Source: Frigidibacter sp. RF13 (GTDB lineage: Bacteria; Pseudomonadota; Alphaproteobacteria; Rhodobacterales; Rhodobacteraceae). Taken from it: a stretch of 64,000 nt of DNA. The stretch lies in NCBI RefSeq assembly GCF_026626305.1, contig NZ_JAPNUE010000005.1, positions 62,001-126,000 of the forward strand, given 5' to 3'. Made by a program: the position numbers and the translations under genes. This document shows, piece by piece, positions 7,997 to 15,633 of the stretch; the stretch's first letter is position 1; every line of letters begins with the position of its first letter. The notes under the pieces were generated by a model, which was not told where the DNA came from, made no database searches, and saw only the letters and a list, made by a program, of their open reading frames with translations.

Positions 7997-9227
7997 TCCG
8001 GACGAAACGGTCGATGTCGCCATCGTCGGCGGCGGCCCCGCCGGGCTGGCGGCAGCGACCGAATTGCGCCGCCATGGCGTGGCGCGCGTCCTCGTCCTTG
8101 AACGCGAGGCGGAGGCCGGTGGCATACCGCGCCACTGCGGCCATTACCCCTTCGGCATGCGTGAATTCCACCGGCTGTTGCGCGGACCGGATTATGCGGC
8201 CCGACTGGTCAGGCGCGCCGAAGCGGCCGGGGCGGTCATCCGCACTGGAACCACCGTGACTGGCCTCGGACCGGACGGGCGGCTTTCCGTTTGCGATGAT
8301 CGCGGCACGGCAACGGTCACGGCGCGCGCGGTGCTTCTGGCGACCGGCGTCCGGGAAACCAGCCGCGCCGCCCGCCTGATCGGCGGCGAGAAGCCGGGCG
8401 GTATCCTGCCCACCGGCGCGCTGCAGGGGCTCGTCTACCTGAACCACCAGAAACCGTTCGACCGCCCCGTCATCATCGGATCGGAGCTTGTCGCCTTCTC
8501 GGCCCTTCTCACCTGCCGCCATGCCGGCATCCGCCCCGTCGCGATCATCGAGGCAGGCGACCGTGCCACCGCCCGCTGGCCCGTCCCGCTGCTCGCGCGC
8601 TTTCTCGGCATTCCTTTTCTTGCCAGAACGCGGCTAGAGGCCATTCACGGCACGCGACGGGTGGAAGGCATCGACTTAGCCGGGGCGACCGGCGAGCGCA
8701 GCCTTCAAGCAGATGGTGTGATCGTCACCGGCCAGTTCCGCCCAGAAGCGAGCCTCCTGCGCGAGGGTGGGCTCAGGATAGACCCGGCGACCGGCGGGCC
8801 CGAGGTCGATGGCTGGGGTCGTTTGTCCGACCCCGCCTATTTCGCCGCCGGGAACCTGTTGCGCGGTGTCGAGACGGCGGGGTGGAGCTGGGCCGAGGGC
8901 CGCCGCGCTGCTTCTGCCATCGCGGCGCACCTGAGGGGTGATCTGCCTGAGGGTGACCGGTCGGCGCCAATCGCTCTTGACCATGCCGCACTGAAGTTTG
9001 CGATGCCGCAGATCCTGCCGATGGCGCCGGCAGAGGGGCGGGGCCTCGCCCCGTTCCTGCAGATCAGGCTCGCGACCCCTGCCAGAGGCCGACTTTGCCT
9101 CTGGCAGGGAGACCGGATCATCGCCTACCGTCGGCTGAACCACCGGCCAGAGCAACGGATTCTGATGCCACTGCCAACCATCGACCCCAATGCACCGCCC
9201 CCGAGACTGACGATCGAACCCAGCTGA
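7989..9227 (+). CDS. NAD(P)/FAD-dependent oxidoreductase partnering the GlpA-like protein
   Basis: A 412-residue flavoprotein with a classic pyridine nucleotide-disulfide fold: an FAD site (VDVAIVGGGPAGLAAATEL, residues 9-27), a segment GGIPRHCGHYPFGMREF typical of subunits that pair with GlpA-like or opine/hydrogen-cyanide-synthase-like oxidoreductases, and a second domain with LLATGVRETSRAARLIGGEK. The last 70 residues are a tail I do not recognise; it lacks clustered cysteines, so it is not an iron-sulfur domain. It overlaps the upstream gene by 8 nt and the downstream kinase by 1 nt (TGATG), a tight three-gene operon. Probable role: second flavin subunit passing electrons from the GlpA-like partner to NAD(P) or quinone; the acceptor is unknown. 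Confidence 0.82.
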   Translation: MSDPDETVDVAIVGGGPAGLAAATELRRHGVARVLVLEREAEAGGIPRHCGHYPFGMREFHRLLRGPDYAARLVRRAEAAGAVIRTGTTVTGLGPDGRLSVCDDRGTATVTARAVLLATGVRETSRAARLIGGEKPGGILPTGALQGLVYLNHQKPFDRPVIIGSELVAFSALLTCRHAGIRPVAIIEAGDRATARWPVPLLARFLGIPFLARTRLEAIHGTRRVEGIDLAGATGERSLQADGVIVTGQFRPEASLLREGGLRIDPATGGPEVDGWGRLSDPAYFAAGNLLRGVETAGWSWAEGRRAASAIAAHLRGDLPEGDRSAPIALDHAALKFAMPQILPMAPAEGRGLAPFLQIRLATPARGRLCLWQGDRIIAYRRLNHRPEQRILMPLPTIDPNAPPPRLTIEPS

Positions 9228-10648
9228 TGCCCATCCTCGCCATCGACCAGGGAACCACCAGCACCCGCGCGCTCCTTCTGTCCGAGGACGGTGCGCTGAC
9301 GCCGGTCGCGAGCATCGCGCATCGTCAATCCTACCCGCAGTCGGGCTGGGTCGAGCATGACGGCGAGGAACTGCTGGCCAATGTCGTGCAGTGCCTTGAG
9401 ACATCGGACGGCGCCGCCCCGGTCGCGGGTCTCGACAATCAGGGCGAAAGCTGTCTGGCATGGGACGCCCGCGATGGCCGCCCCGTCGGCCCGGTCATCG
9501 TCTGGCAGGACGACCGGACCGCGAACGAGGTTGCCGCGCTCGAAGGACAGGGCGCCGGGCCGGAGGTCATGGCGCGCGCGGGCCTGCCCATGGATCCCTA
9601 TTTCTCCGCCTCGAAACTTGGCTGGATCGTCCGCGAAAACCCGGTGGCGGCCGAACTGGCGCGGCAGGGCCACCTGCGGCTTGGCACCACCGACGCCTTC
9701 TTCCGCGACCGGCTGACCGGTCGGTTCCAGACCGATATCGCCACCGCCTCGCGCACCTCGCTGCTCAACCTTGAGACAGGGGAGTGGGACCCCGAGCTCT
9801 GTCGCCTGTTCGGCGTGCCGCTCGATGCGCTTCCCTCGATCGGCCCGACAAGCGGCGCGCTTGGCACCCTGCCCGGGGGAAACGCCCTCTACGCTAGCAT
9901 CGTTGATCAGCAAGCCGCCCTCTACGGCCACGGCTGCCGCGCCGCCGGCGAAACAAAGATCACCTTCGGCACCGGCGCCTTCGTGCAGTGCGTGACAGGC
10001 GCGCTCCTGCGCCCCGAAAAACCCGGGCCGCTACCCACCGTCGCCTGGCAGCGGGAAGGCGAGGCGCCAACCTATGCGCTCGACGGCGGGGTCTATGCGG
10101 CGGCGGCGGCGGTGAACTGGGCGCGCGGGCTTGGCCTCTTCTCCACTTACGACGAGATCAATCAATTCGCCGCCACCCCCGCAATCGACCGGGGGCTCGC
10201 CTTCATTCCAGCCCTCGCAGGCCTTGGCTGCCCGCACTGGTCGCGGACCGCACGTGGGGCATGGCTAGGTATGGCACTGGACACGAGCCGCGCCGACCTG
10301 ATGCAGGCGCTTCTGGAAGGGATCGCGCTCCGGACGGCGGAAGTGCTCGACGCCTTCGCGGCACTTCGGCCGCTCAAAGGCCCGATCTCGGTCGACGGTG
10401 GCCTGTCGCGCAATCGCTATTTCACCCGCTTTCTTGCCGATGCAACGGGCCAGAGCCTGCGCCTCTCGAACGAACCCGAACTGACCGCAAAGGGCATTGC
10501 GTTTATGGCAGCAGAGGCGGCGGGCATCGAGGTCACGCAGCAGTCGGGCGGCACAATGCTGGAGCCAGACCGGGATACACCCCGGGCGACCTGGCGAGAG
10601 CGGTTTGAAAGCGTCCGGCGGGCAATCGAGGCGGTGCGCCTCACCTGA
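9227..10648 (+). CDS. Glycerol kinase-like FGGY-family carbohydrate kinase
   Basis: I start at ATG 9227, one base into the upstream stop; an open frame reaching back to 9095 is encoded within the previous gene. The 473-residue product begins MPILAIDQGTTSTRALLL, the FGGY phosphate-1 motif, and has the GlpK-like ITFGTGAFVQCVTG phosphate-2 and the C-terminal ISVDGGLSRNRYFTRFLAD adenosine site. It is some 25 residues shorter than typical GlpK. With a GlpA-like dehydrogenase it forms a kinase-dehydrogenase pair that would turn glycerol or a similar polyol into a triose phosphate. Substrate inferred from context only; other FGGY substrates (erythritol, xylulose) are not excluded. Confidence 0.85.
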   Translation: MPILAIDQGTTSTRALLLSEDGALTPVASIAHRQSYPQSGWVEHDGEELLANVVQCLETSDGAAPVAGLDNQGESCLAWDARDGRPVGPVIVWQDDRTANEVAALEGQGAGPEVMARAGLPMDPYFSASKLGWIVRENPVAAELARQGHLRLGTTDAFFRDRLTGRFQTDIATASRTSLLNLETGEWDPELCRLFGVPLDALPSIGPTSGALGTLPGGNALYASIVDQQAALYGHGCRAAGETKITFGTGAFVQCVTGALLRPEKPGPLPTVAWQREGEAPTYALDGGVYAAAAAVNWARGLGLFSTYDEINQFAATPAIDRGLAFIPALAGLGCPHWSRTARGAWLGMALDTSRADLMQALLEGIALRTAEVLDAFAALRPLKGPISVDGGLSRNRYFTRFLADATGQSLRLSNEPELTAKGIAFMAAEAAGIEVTQQSGGTMLEPDRDTPRATWRERFESVRRAIEAVRLT

Positions 10649-10750
10649 CCCTTGCGCCATCGGCTGAGGCAGCGCTCGTCGAAGCACTTCGTGCACTCCT
10701 CGCGAAACGCGCGCCCGACGCGTGCGCGAAGCGCTTCGAGGAGGCGCGCA
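10649..10750. repeat. Convergent-gene gap with two related 12-bp palindromes
   Basis: Between the stops of the plus-strand kinase (10648) and the minus-strand exonuclease fusion (10751) lie CGAAGCACTTCG (10680-10691, palindromic except for the central A/C pair) and CGAAGCGCTTCG (10727-10738, perfect). CTCCTCG near 10697 and CGAGGAG near 10737 can also pair, so the segment could fold as one long imperfect hairpin. There is no T-tract. It may end transcription from both sides; this is inference. Confidence 0.35.
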
Positions 10751-12817
10751 TCAGTTCAGGTCCTTCAGCAGCCGCCTGTGCCGGGCGACCTCGGCAATCA
10801 CCGACCCAAAAGTCTCGAACCCGCGCCCCTGCAGCATCTGGACCATCTTCAGGAATACATCCGCCGTCGCGACAGAATCCCCAAGCGCCGTATGCCGGTC
10901 CTCCTCGGCGATGGAAACGCCCAGCCGATGCGAGAGCGCGTCGAGCGTATGGACCTCGTGCTGGCCCCAGAGCACTGCAGACAACAGCACCGTATCGAAG
11001 ACCGGATGATCGAACGTCAGGCCCGTCGCGCCCTCGGTCCGGCGCAGGAATTCCATGTCGAATGGCGCATTGTGGGCAACGAGAACCGCGCCTTCGGCGA
11101 ACCTGTGAAAACGCGAGACCGCCTCGGTAACGGACGGCGCATCCGCGACCATTGCGTCGGTAATGCCGTGGACAGCGGTTGAGGCAGGCGGGATCGGGCG
11201 GCCGGGATTGACCAGAAGGTCGAAGATCTCGCCCGCCACCCGCCTACCGTTGACGATGCGGATCGCAGCCAGTTGCACCATCTCGTCGCCTTCATGGGGC
11301 AGAAGGCCGGTCGTCTCGCTGTCGAACACCACATAGGTCAGATCATCAAGCCGTGCCTCACCGGCCGGGGCATTCCGCGCCCGGGTGAGAAGGTCGAAAT
11401 CATAGGTCACCCGCCGCGCAACCGGGGCTGGCCGCGCCTCGGCCCGGCGCGCCGACAGGATCGGCAGGCAGAGCGATTGGCGCCCGTCCGCCATCGGCTC
11501 GGGCCAGATATCGGTCGCATGTGTGATAAGGACGCTGCGCCGCAGGGCCTGTGGATGGCCGGGGTCGAGCGGTCGGTCGAGCCAGCGCTCAAGCCGCCCC
11601 ACCGGCACCGGATCACCGGACCAGCAGAGCCGAAGCACCGCGCCGCTCCCCTCTTCTGCAATCACGAGCCCGATCTCGGAGGCAATCGCGCCTGCGAGGA
11701 GCTCCTCGGTCAGGCCGGAGAGCAGCGCAATCAGATCGAACCCGTTGCAGCGCAGGAGAAGCGCTGCCGCCTCGCCCCCGACAGCCAGACCCGCGGCCTC
11801 GGCGCGGGCGCGCCAGCCGTCCATGAGGTCCGAAGCCCGAGTCATCGGCAGGATCCCGGTACCCCGGTCCACCCCCTCGTCCCGTGCATGGCCCGAAACC
11901 GTCGTCGAGAGCTTCGCCGCCTCGTCGCGCAGCGCGCCCATCAGGAGCGGCGCGGTTTCGTCCGCGATCACCGCCTCGGCCAAAGCGGAGAGGTTTGCCG
12001 AGGCGCGGCGCACCGCATCGATGAACGCCGCCTCGCGCGCCGCGTGATCTGCCTCGGCGGCCTGTTCCTGCGTGATATCGCGCAGGCTGAGCGCATAGGC
12101 GGGCGCGCCGCCCCCGCCTGGTGCCAACCGCATGCGGGCCGCCAGGACATGTGCACCCTCTCGCGTCACGCACAGAAGGTCCGACGCAATATCGCCGTCC
12201 CCTTCCGTCGCGAGTCTTTCATAGGCGTGCCGGATCGGACCGGCGCGCAGATAGTCGAAAAGCGTTCGGTCAAGGCCGGGTCCGGTGAAATCTGCGCCCA
12301 GATAGTCGGCCGCGGGCGTGTTGTAGAAGGCGATCTGATGGTCGGACGTGCAAAGGATCAGCCCGAACGGAATGTCCGACATCAGCGCCTCGAGCCGCGC
12401 CTTTTCGTCGGCGATGCGTGTCGTCTCGCGCGCCACCGTTTCCGCCAGCGCATTCCGCGCTTCCTCGAGACTGCGGGCGGCAGCAGCGGCGGCGGGCGCC
12501 AGATCGCCGAGGTGGCGCGCAATCGTCGCATCCAGTTCCTGACCGCCTTCGGCATGCGCGCGGGCGCGCAGCTCGCCCGACAGGCGGTCGATCGGCTTGG
12601 CGACATTCAGATCGAAGAGATACCAGATCCAGACCACCAGCCCGATGGTCAGAAAGACCGCGATCAGCGCGGACTGGACAAACCCGTCCCTCGCCTCGGT
12701 CAAGCCCAGGCGATGATAGCCCGCGACAGCGCCCAGTGTGATCGCAAACGCGGCCCCGACGCCGAGCAGGAGGAAGAACAGAAGCACCCGCGTGCGAAGC
12801 GACAGGCGCGCAAACAT
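10751..12817 (-). CDS. Membrane-anchored HAMP/PAS pseudo-kinase fused to a DnaQ-type 3'-5' exonuclease
   Basis: A 688-residue chimera. Residues 10-32 and 47-68 are two membrane helices; 70-145 looks like HAMP plus coiled coil; 145-250 is a PAS domain (IPFGLILCTSDHQIAFYNTPAADYLG begins it, followed by YALSLRDITQEQ). Residues 262-455 sit where a kinase dimerisation and ATPase core would be, but the phosphoacceptor histidine box is absent (FIDAVRRASANLSALAEAV) and no clear G-boxes follow. Residues 493-660 are a DEDDh exonuclease with D499 and E501 (FDSETTGL), D587 (HNAPFDMEF), H642 and D647. The DNA polymerase III epsilon family gives the closest fold, but this is not dnaQ itself. It is the last gene of the acetate locus, one base after a CheY-like receiver gene. 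Function inferred: a signalling protein using a nuclease as output. Confidence 0.88.
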   Translation of the reverse strand: MFARLSLRTRVLLFFLLLGVGAAFAITLGAVAGYHRLGLTEARDGFVQSALIAVFLTIGLVVWIWYLFDLNVAKPIDRLSGELRARAHAEGGQELDATIARHLGDLAPAAAAAARSLEEARNALAETVARETTRIADEKARLEALMSDIPFGLILCTSDHQIAFYNTPAADYLGADFTGPGLDRTLFDYLRAGPIRHAYERLATEGDGDIASDLLCVTREGAHVLAARMRLAPGGGGAPAYALSLRDITQEQAAEADHAAREAAFIDAVRRASANLSALAEAVIADETAPLLMGALRDEAAKLSTTVSGHARDEGVDRGTGILPMTRASDLMDGWRARAEAAGLAVGGEAAALLLRCNGFDLIALLSGLTEELLAGAIASEIGLVIAEEGSGAVLRLCWSGDPVPVGRLERWLDRPLDPGHPQALRRSVLITHATDIWPEPMADGRQSLCLPILSARRAEARPAPVARRVTYDFDLLTRARNAPAGEARLDDLTYVVFDSETTGLLPHEGDEMVQLAAIRIVNGRRVAGEIFDLLVNPGRPIPPASTAVHGITDAMVADAPSVTEAVSRFHRFAEGAVLVAHNAPFDMEFLRRTEGATGLTFDHPVFDTVLLSAVLWGQHEVHTLDALSHRLGVSIAEEDRHTALGDSVATADVFLKMVQMLQGRGFETFGSVIAEVARHRRLLKDLN

Positions 12818-13213
12818 CTATTGCGCCTTGTCCAGCAGCCGGTGCATCTCGCTGCGCAGTTCCTTCAGCTCGAAGGGCTTGGCTATGAAGCCGTCGGCCC
12901 CGAGCGCCAGCCCCTTCCTTCGTTCCACTGCTGATCCGCGCGCGGTCATCATCAGGATGGGGATGTGTTTCAGTTCGGGATCAAGCCGAACCGCCTGACA
13001 AATTTCGTAGCCCGACATTTCGGGCAGCATCACGTCCAGAAGCACGAGGTCGGGATGGCTGGCGCGTATGCGCTCCATCGCCTCGGCACCATTCGAAATC
13101 CGCTCGGGTTCCAGCCCCTCGCGGCGGATCAGATAGTCGAGCGCGATTGCGATATTGTCCTCATCCTCGACCACGAGCACTCTTGGGATCTTTGCCTGAG
13201 CCGGTTGCGTCAC
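12818..13213 (-). CDS. Stand-alone CheY-like response regulator receiver protein
   Basis: A 131-residue single receiver domain. The acidic pocket is VVEDEDN (E16-D17), the phosphoacceptor is D60 (LVLLDVMLPEMSG), the switch threonine is T90 (LMMTARGS) and the conserved lysine is K112 (FIAKPFEL). No output domain follows. Its stop abuts the start of the exonuclease/pseudo-kinase fusion (12817/12818), and the membrane protein gene upstream ends 1 nt before its own start. As the neighbouring sensor-like protein lacks a phosphoacceptor histidine, its phosphate donor is probably encoded elsewhere. Confidence 0.93.
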   Translation of the reverse strand: MTQPAQAKIPRVLVVEDEDNIAIALDYLIRREGLEPERISNGAEAMERIRASHPDLVLLDVMLPEMSGYEICQAVRLDPELKHIPILMMTARGSAVERRKGLALGADGFIAKPFELKELRSEMHRLLDKAQ

Positions 13214-13214
13214 G

Positions 13215-13748
13215 TCAGCCTCCCGACTGCGCGGCCCCGCAGGCCGCGTTCAGTACCGGGTCGTCAGCAGCGGGAACTGTCCAGTCCGCGCCGGACAATT
13301 CGCCTTCTGCCGTGACCTCTGCCCCCGCCATCAGCAGCGCATGACGGCCCCCATCGCAATCAAAGACCATGAGAGCGGCCTGCACCGGCCGCCAGCGACC
13401 GAAATCGTAGACCTGCGCCATGCGCAGCTCCGGCCGAACCGGATGCGCCGCCATCTCGCGGCGATCGAGCGCCACGAAATGCGTCGTCAGCGGGAAGAGA
13501 TAGGTCCAGGGCCTGAGCGGCATAGCCCCGCTGTCTTGCCAGACCACCGTCACACCTTCGGGCAGGTCGGCGGTCGCGCGGCGGTACCAGTCGTATTCCG
13601 ACCAGATGGTGAAGCCGATGAGCCCGACCCCGGCGGCGGCCGGTACGATCCATCTGGGCAAGCGCCCGCCGGACAGGCGACGGACCAGCATGGCAAACCC
13701 GGCAAAGGCGAAGGCGGCGGCAAGGGCGGCAATCAGTTCAAGGGCCAT
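13215..13748 (-). CDS. Small membrane protein of unknown function in the acetate locus
   Basis: I start at ATG 13748 (MALELIAALAAAFAFAGFAM), 4 nt after the stop of the cNMP/CBS/DUF294 gene; a longer frame to 13913 would overlap that gene by 160 nt with a Ser/Pro/Cys-rich non-coding-like stretch. The 177-residue product has two predicted membrane helices (about 2-20 and 34-52), then a soluble region with EYDWYRRATADLPEGV and RPWTYLFPLTTHFVALDR. I do not recognise a named domain. Its position between the DUF294 protein and the CheY-like gene, with gaps of 1-4 nt, says it belongs to the same acetate-transport/signalling unit. Confidence 0.8.
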   Translation of the reverse strand: MALELIAALAAAFAFAGFAMLVRRLSGGRLPRWIVPAAAGVGLIGFTIWSEYDWYRRATADLPEGVTVVWQDSGAMPLRPWTYLFPLTTHFVALDRREMAAHPVRPELRMAQVYDFGRWRPVQAALMVFDCDGGRHALLMAGAEVTAEGELSGADWTVPAADDPVLNAACGAAQSGG

Positions 13749-13752
13749 TCTT

Positions 13753-15576
13753 TTATCCCGGGGCGCCGCGGGCCTGGCCCACGGCGGATTGCATGGTGCG
13801 CACGACGACGAACGCGTCGCGCAGGTGGCTGCGGTCGAAATCCGCCAGTTCGTAGGGCGCGAGGAAATTGTCGGGCTTGGCCCCCGCCCGCACGAGGCGC
13901 AGCTGATGGACAAGCCGCATCTCGGCGATCAGGTCATAGGCGGCGATCAGGTCGCGCGCGCCCGAGGCAGAGATCACGCCTGCCGCCTCGGCCGCCTCGA
14001 GCCGGGCGCGGGTGTTGACCGCCTCGATCCGCCCGACCAGCGCATAGACGCGTGCGAGGTCGGTGACCGGCACGACGCCATTGTGCTTCATGTCGATCCG
14101 GTCCTTGTGCTCGCCCGAGCGGATGGTGGCGAAGCCTCTGAGCAGCCCCAGCGGCGGGGCATGTTTCAGGCTGTTGGCGACCATATGGGCGACGAAGATC
14201 GAGTTCTTCGCGGCCCTCTCAAGCGTCTCGCGCTGCAGATCGGCGAACAGCCCCAGCGCTCCCCCGATCGGGCGCAGGTCGAACATCACGCTCGCCAGCA
14301 TTTGCGCCATCGGATCGGGCGTGGCGATCCAGCCGCGGAAATAGTCGCGCCAGATGGCGAGGCGCTGGCACCATTTCGGGTTGGTGGCCATCATGTCGCC
14401 CGGGCAATAGACATAGCCGCAGTCATTCAGCCCGTCCGAGACGATCCGGGCAAGCGCGGTGAAGTACGCCATATCCGCCTCGGTCGCGGCATCGTCGATC
14501 ATCAGGCAATTGTCCTGATCGCTGACGCCGGTCTGTTCCTGCCGCCCCTGGCTGCCGCAGGCGAGCCAGAGATAGGGCACGGGCGGCGGCCCCAGCCGTT
14601 CCTCCGCCATGGCCAGAAGCCGACGCGTCACCGTATCAGCCACATCGGTGATGAGCCGTGTCGTGACCTCATGCGGTGTGTTTGCGCCGACAAGCTGCGC
14701 CAGAAGCTGCGGGATGCGCGCTGTCGCTGCCGCCATCTCGGCGACGGTCGCGGCCGCTGCCACGTCGCGGACGATCTGGCCGGAGCTGACCGCCTGAAAG
14801 CGCGTGAGGTCGGTCTGTGTGACCATGCCCACCAGCCGCCCGCCCTCGACCACCGGCAGATGGCCGATGCGGCGTTCATACATCAGATGCAGCACATCCG
14901 ATCCGAGTGCTTCGGGCCCCAGCGACACCGGATCGCGGGTCATGACCGCCCCGACCGATGTCTCGCCCGGCAGACCTGCCGCCAGCACTCGACCGGTCAT
15001 GTCGCGTGTCGTGAGGATCCCCACCAACCGCTCGCCCTCGACCACGCCGACCGAGGAGACGCCCGCATCCCGCATCCGCCGTGCCGCTTCCGCCACCGTG
15101 TCGCCGGGGTCGACCGTGACGGGCGCCTGGGCCATAAGGTCTGCCACCTTGCGGGTGGCGATCCCGGCGCTGCGCGGTTCGCCCGCGCGGGTACGGCCGA
15201 AGAAGCGCTCGAACGCGGGGCTGGTCGCCAGCAACCTGCGATATTCGGCAGGCGGCAGGATGAGGATTTCGCTTGATTCACTCGCCGCAGCAGAGGTCAC
15301 TGCAAGCCCGTCGCGCGCCAGGCCGCGCTCGCCGAAGGAATTGCGCGGGCCAAGCAGCGATATGGTCTGACCGAGGCTGTCCTTCACCTCGACCGCGCCC
15401 TCGCGGATCAGGTAAAGCCCCTCAAGCGGCTGACCGACCTCGTAGATCGTCGCGCCCTTCTCGAAGGTTCTGCGGCTGAAGGAACCGGCGACCCGCGCCA
15501 GCTCGTCCCGCGGCAGACTGTCGTAGGGGTGGACGGAGTCCAGAAAGCTTGTAACCGTCTCCAGCCCTTGGTTCAT
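13753..15576 (-). CDS. cNMP-binding / CBS / DUF294 nucleotidyltransferase-like protein
   Basis: A 607-residue regulatory protein with four parts: a cyclic-nucleotide-binding domain (about 15-125; LYLIREGAVEVKDSLG and FGERGLARDG), a pair of CBS domains (about 140-260; SVGVVEGERLVGILTTRDM and GHLPVVEGGRLVGMVTQTDL), a GlnD-like nucleotidyltransferase core with GSQGRQE at 341-347 and SDQDN at 352-356, and a C-terminal DUF294 helical domain. This family is commonly encoded next to VC_2705-type acetate symporters and DnaQ-like exonucleases, as here. It may sense cyclic nucleotide and adenylates and modify a partner, perhaps the symporter; this is inferred. A terminator-like hairpin separates it from the symporter gene. 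The Shine-Dalgarno before ATG 15576 is weak. Confidence 0.92.
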   Translation of the reverse strand: MNQGLETVTSFLDSVHPYDSLPRDELARVAGSFSRRTFEKGATIYEVGQPLEGLYLIREGAVEVKDSLGQTISLLGPRNSFGERGLARDGLAVTSAAASESSEILILPPAEYRRLLATSPAFERFFGRTRAGEPRSAGIATRKVADLMAQAPVTVDPGDTVAEAARRMRDAGVSSVGVVEGERLVGILTTRDMTGRVLAAGLPGETSVGAVMTRDPVSLGPEALGSDVLHLMYERRIGHLPVVEGGRLVGMVTQTDLTRFQAVSSGQIVRDVAAAATVAEMAAATARIPQLLAQLVGANTPHEVTTRLITDVADTVTRRLLAMAEERLGPPPVPYLWLACGSQGRQEQTGVSDQDNCLMIDDAATEADMAYFTALARIVSDGLNDCGYVYCPGDMMATNPKWCQRLAIWRDYFRGWIATPDPMAQMLASVMFDLRPIGGALGLFADLQRETLERAAKNSIFVAHMVANSLKHAPPLGLLRGFATIRSGEHKDRIDMKHNGVVPVTDLARVYALVGRIEAVNTRARLEAAEAAGVISASGARDLIAAYDLIAEMRLVHQLRLVRAGAKPDNFLAPYELADFDRSHLRDAFVVVRTMQSAVGQARGAPG

Positions 15577-15590
15577 GTGGCCTGTCCGTC

Positions 15591-15624
15591 AAAAGGAAAC
15601 GCCCCCGACCATCGGCCGGGGGCG
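15591..15624 (-). terminator. Rho-independent terminator/attenuator between symporter and DUF294 genes
   Basis: On the minus strand an 11-bp stem (15624-15614 with 15610-15600, one G-T pair) closes a GAT loop and is followed by GTTTCCTTTT (15600-15591). It lies just after the symporter stop (15634) and 15 nt before the DUF294 start, inside an otherwise unidirectional cluster, so it likely reduces rather than abolishes downstream expression. Confidence 0.75.
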
Positions 15625-15633
15625 AAAGTTTCA

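Noticed and set aside
10751..12817. Calling the exonuclease fusion dnaQ (polymerase proofreading subunit)
   Set aside because: Membrane helices and PAS region, and its place in an acetate locus, do not fit the replicative epsilon subunit.
11273..12934. Long open frame (553 codons) antisense to the exonuclease fusion
   Set aside because: High-GC shadow: Arg/Gly/Pro-rich, no recognisable motif, no Shine-Dalgarno, and fully overlapped by a gene with clear catalytic residues.
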